From Anodontia alba (lineage: Eukaryota > Mollusca > Bivalvia > Lucinida > Lucinidae), in NCBI GenBank assembly GCA_964016985.1, contig OZ024836.1, positions 36,822,152 through 36,886,151 of the forward strand: a stretch of 64,000 bases of DNA. The letters are read 5' to 3'. How positions within the stretch are numbered: position 1 is the first letter of the stretch; each line of letters opens with the position of its first letter. Shown piece after piece: positions 61,561 through 64,000 of this stretch. Position numbers and translations under genes: made by a program. The notes under the pieces are model-generated. The model was not told where the DNA came from. It did not search any database and saw nothing but the letters and a program-made list of their open reading frames with translations.

Positions 61561-62177
61561 CATTGCATTGAGGTTTTACAGCCCTGTCAACCCAATGGCC
61601 AGGGGTCATGTCAAGTGCGGTCAGTTTTGTTTGGTTTGAGGTTTTACAGCCCAGTCAACCCAGTGGGGTCATGTCGAGTGCGGTCAGTTTACCTAACCAC
61701 ACGTTTACTGGGCAGGCTTAGTCTTCTAAGCGGTTAACCAGTATTGTGCACATCCTTTCGTCAGAAACTGACAACTTTCCTTCTTGAATCAGCGGAAGGA
61801 AGAGAATGACCATAGAAAATATTTCATGATCAATCTCTACAAAAGAACGTTGCCGACCTCGGCAGGGGTTGAACCCGCGACCTCCTGGTCTCCAGTCGGA
61901 CGGCGCATCCAACTGAGCCACCGAGGCCGGCCAGTTTACCTAACCACACTTTTACTGGGCAGGCTTAGTCCTCAAAGCAGTTAACCAGTATTGTGCACAT
62001 TCCTTTGCCAGAAACTGACAACTGCCATTCTTGAATCAGCGGAAGGGAGAGAATGACCACTGAAAATATTTCATGATCAATCTCCATAAAAGAATATTGC
62101 CGACCCGACAGGGGTCGAACCCGCAACCTCCTGATCATCAGTCGGAAGCGCATCCAACTGAGCCACCAAGGCTGGCT
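61561..62177 (-). mobile_element. SINE P (outer) interrupted by a second SINE P
   Basis: Outer copy: tail at 61561-61627 (TTGAGGTTTTACAGCCCTG), the rest at 61929-62177, with A box TGGCTCAGTTGGATGCGC and B box GGGTTCGACCCC on the minus strand. Flanks CTATTCCCTTTG (61549-61560) and CTATTCTCTTTA (62178-62189). Confidence 0.85.
61628..61928 (-). mobile_element. SINE P (inner) inserted in SINE P
   Basis: Complete copy: A box TGGCTCAGTTGGATGCGC, B box GGGTTCAACCCC, body and tail. Flanks GGTCAGTTT (61619-61627) and GGCCAGTTT (61929-61937) are a 9-bp duplication of SINE P sequence itself. Confidence 0.85.
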
Positions 62178-62266
62178 CTATTCTCTTTAAGCTAAAGCCA
62201 AGGGTCTTTTATGTACGAACATAACTGAAAATTAAAGTTTGTAATTTACATTCTTTTCTGACTTAC

Positions 62267-62329
62267 CTTCCAAATCAAAAGCTTTAAGGCTGCACTAATC
62301 TCTGGATCATACTTTGCCAAGAAATTATT
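62267..62329 (-). CDS. PEX2: PEX2 upstream coding exon (first seen in window)
   Basis: Minus-strand exon of 21 codons, NNFLAKYDPEISAALKLLIW plus K, with acceptor TTTATTTCTAG and strong donor AAG|GTAAGT. It matches the PEX2 stretch FLARFEPEV---L--LLWK that directly precedes FTI--S-ATVG of the exon at 15758. Both ends are phase 0. The N-terminal part with the start codon (about 45 residues) was not found between 62330 and 64000. The following intron of about 46.5 kb is the largest in the gene. Confidence 0.85.
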
Positions 62330-63169
62330 CTAGAAATAAAAGTTGAATGAAAAGTCTTAACTTGTAGCTGTCAACTAAGTCTATACTCGTAAAAAATCTA
62401 GCAAACAATACAGACAACCCTCTTAATACTGGATACAACAATAAAATTCATTATAATGACAATTTGCCTGTCATGAAACCTTCGCTTAAAGACACATTTT
62501 TTTCCTTCTTTGGCTAGACCCCCCCTTCATGATCACTCCCAATATACAGTCCTGATAACAGTGCGCACATCAAAGGCTTATCTTATCTAAATGATTATGG
62601 AGTCATTATAAGGCTGTTAAGTCTCCTTAGGTGGGGCCCTATAAGGGTTAATTCATAAAATTGAGCAGTATTCGATATGTTACTTTAGAACCATATAAAT
62701 TCATTTGCAAATTTTGCATTTAATTTGTTGATTTTATTTGTTGATTTGTATTGTATCACTTTATTTTTTTATCTATTTATTTTTGATAGTTTTTTTTCCT
62801 AAATACAAAAGTGTTGTTTTTTCTTGCATTGTGAAAAAAGTACAAATAAACTGAAATAGGAATATAAAATTGAAAATATTTATTAATTTATTTATTTATT
62901 TATTTATTTATTTTATTGAATAAACAGAAAAAAAATCATCAAATTATCACCAAATTACCCACCTTATCTGTTTCTCTGTCTTCAGCATAAACCCTGCTGA
63001 GATTAAATCTAATTTCCCCTTATCAGGCCCCTACCTGTAAAGGTGGCCAAAGTCACCAAGAATTTCTTATCTTAATCTTCTTAGAGTCATTAGGGTGTTA
63101 TGCAATCCAAAATGTGTCTTTAAGAGGTAACAATTAGTCAAAAATCATGCAAGAATATTGTATTCAATA
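62330..63169 (-). other. PEX2 intron, low-complexity AT-rich sequence
   Basis: No further PEX2 exon recognised. (ATTT)n microsatellite at 62880-62916; A/T-rich stretches around 62700-62880. Confidence 0.5.
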
Positions 63170-63384
63170 CTTTCAAGAAACATATGTTTTGGATATTTGT
63201 TAGAATTGCCTCGGTGAGGCAATTCTAACAAATATCCAAAACATATGTTCAATGAGGAAATAAGAACAAAACAAGACCTTTCATACACATGAATCTTCTT
63301 GTCAAGTTTTCTGTACAACAGCAAATTCATTTTATTGGCAACCTCTTTGGGAACAAATGCTGTTATTGTAATGAGGGTTCACTG
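63170..63384. mobile_element. Family D MITE (copy 4, truncated)
   Basis: Perfect palindrome AACATATGTTTTGGATATTTG, GAATTGCCTCGGTGAGGCAATTC and inverse, then GGGAACAAATGCTG and the end AATGAGGGTTCACTG-TA. The other end is missing. Confidence 0.8.
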
Positions 63385-63663
63385 TATTTTGAAATATTTT
63401 TACTGTAGAAAATAGTGTTTGGCATTTCATTTTTGCTGATAGTGTAGTAATATTATGTAGCCTAAGGTATCTTCAAGCAAACAAAAACTCAGCACAATGC
63501 TGTTCAAGGGAAATTTGAAAGACTTTGTATACATGGAATGTATACATCAGCTCACCTTATATTATGTTGTACAAACGATTCAGTGGGCATCAGCAAATCT
63601 GGTGTCCTATGGATAACCTCACCTTGTGTTTGGTACACTGACTCACATGTTTTGTACACTAAT

Positions 63664-63785
63664 TATGCTGTATTTACCCTGACTATTCAGATGTAAAGGC
63701 CTGAGAAAACAATGTAGACCCAGATCAGATGCCACAGATTGTGCTACACTCATCCAGCAGCTTTTAGACACATCATCAGTAATGT
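63664..63785. mobile_element. Family C MITE, internally deleted
   Basis: GTATTTACCCTGACTATTCAGA, GTAGACCCAGATCAGATGCC, then CATCCAGCAGCTTTTAGACAC. The core's second half is lost. Confidence 0.6.
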
Positions 63786-63788
63786 TAA

Positions 63789-64000
63789 TACAGTTAAATC
63801 TTAATGGGTCAAACATCTTTGGGACCATGGAAATGTGTTCTAGATACAGGTAGTTCGAGCCACTGAGTGTTAATCATAGCACCAGGTTAGGAGACAAATG
63901 GGAATAATATAGCCTGGAAACCCGTCTCTGTTCACCTATGGTTGAGCAATTCTGCTTTCAATCTTTTGTTGCCAGAATTATTTTCTGCATATATTTTTTA
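63789..64000. mobile_element. pogo-like element H (copy 2), cut by window edge
   Basis: Starts TACAGTTAAATCTTAATGGGTC and contains AACATCTTTGGGACCATGGAA and TAGTTCGAGCCACTGAG, matching 9787-10140. The right end is outside the window. Confidence 0.5.

Larger units (their letters stand above)
4232..62329 (-). other. PEX2: PEX2 gene span (six exons seen, 5' end beyond window)
   Basis: Peroxin-2 is a multi-pass peroxisomal membrane protein with a C-terminal RING. With PEX10 and PEX12 it forms the ubiquitin ligase that modifies the import receptor PEX5. The six exons (62267-62329, 15552-15758, 11522-11674, 9717-9764, 5872-6078, 4232-4357) join into 267 open codons plus stop. All five joins are phase 0. 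Introns are about 46.5, 3.9, 1.8, 3.6 and 1.5 kb. About 45 N-terminal residues of the usual ~305 are missing and should lie past the right edge. The order, the conserved FEYM-RELLWHGFA block and the RING spacing fit PEX2, not PEX10 or PEX12. No frameshift or stop was seen, so it looks functional. Confidence 0.9.

Noticed and set aside
62960..63030. Possible PEX2 N-terminal exon on minus strand ending at a GTGGGT donor
   Set aside because: The phase 0 frame (NLSRVYAEDRETDK) lacks the expected PEX2 N-terminal pattern (RVxxLDAxEL), and no clear acceptor or start was seen.

Overview
This is eukaryotic DNA: spliced coding exons with GT-AG introns, AT-rich intergenic sequence, and a very dense load of short mobile elements. 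The lineage is probably a mollusc, most likely a bivalve. That is an inference from two tRNA-headed SINE families whose bodies look like molluscan V-/Meta-SINEs, and from abundant tandem-repeat-bearing Helentron-like elements. The species is not identifiable from sequence alone.

The one gene recognised with confidence is PEX2, the peroxisomal RING-finger E3 ligase subunit. It lies on the minus strand in six exons between 62329 and 4232. These give 267 codons ending in a stop, with all eight RING zinc ligands present, and only the N-terminal roughly 45 residues missing beyond the right edge. All five introns are phase 0. One intron (15759-62266) is about 46.5 kb and fills most of the window. 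Inside it, on the plus strand, lie unrecognised acidic coding exons with good splice signals (21916-22185, 27269-27331, 41514-42221, and a weaker one around 50015-50519 that is split by a SINE). They suggest one or two genes nested in the PEX2 intron.

Most of the rest is repeats. (a) Short palindromic MITEs. Families A, B, E and K end in TTAA (piggyBac-like), D and others end in TA with pogo-like ends, and C, G and L have other ends. Families B, C, E, G and L share one palindromic core (core I: GCAAACAGTGTAGA, then CCAGATCAG, then its inverse) despite unrelated termini. D and K share a second core (core II: ACATATGTT, then GAATTGCCTCA, then its inverse). (b) tRNA-derived SINEs, families O, P and Z plus two single heads, and a SINE-like family N without a visible tRNA head. 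Many have clear target-site duplications. (c) Tandem-array elements M, Q, R, S, T and U, several with subterminal inverted motifs, an (ACGG)n stretch and a terminal stem-loop. (d) A 3.9 kb Mutator-like element at 29200-33086 carrying a nested SINE, a pogo-type element, a LINE fragment and an Ulp1-like remnant.

Layout: 1-4.2 kb, MITEs and perfect palindromes; 4.2-15.8 kb, five PEX2 exons among repeats; 15.8-21.5 kb, MITEs; 21.9-27.3 kb, two plus-strand exons around a 146-bp array; 28-37.3 kb, the nested Mutator-like element, SINEs and tandem repeats; 37.4-41.4 kb, MITEs and SINEs; 41.5-50.8 kb, plus-strand exons and the most deeply nested insertions; 51.5-57.2 kb, three tandem-array elements; 57.2-64 kb, MITEs, nested SINEs and the upstream PEX2 exon. 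No CRISPR, rRNA or functional tRNA gene was seen.
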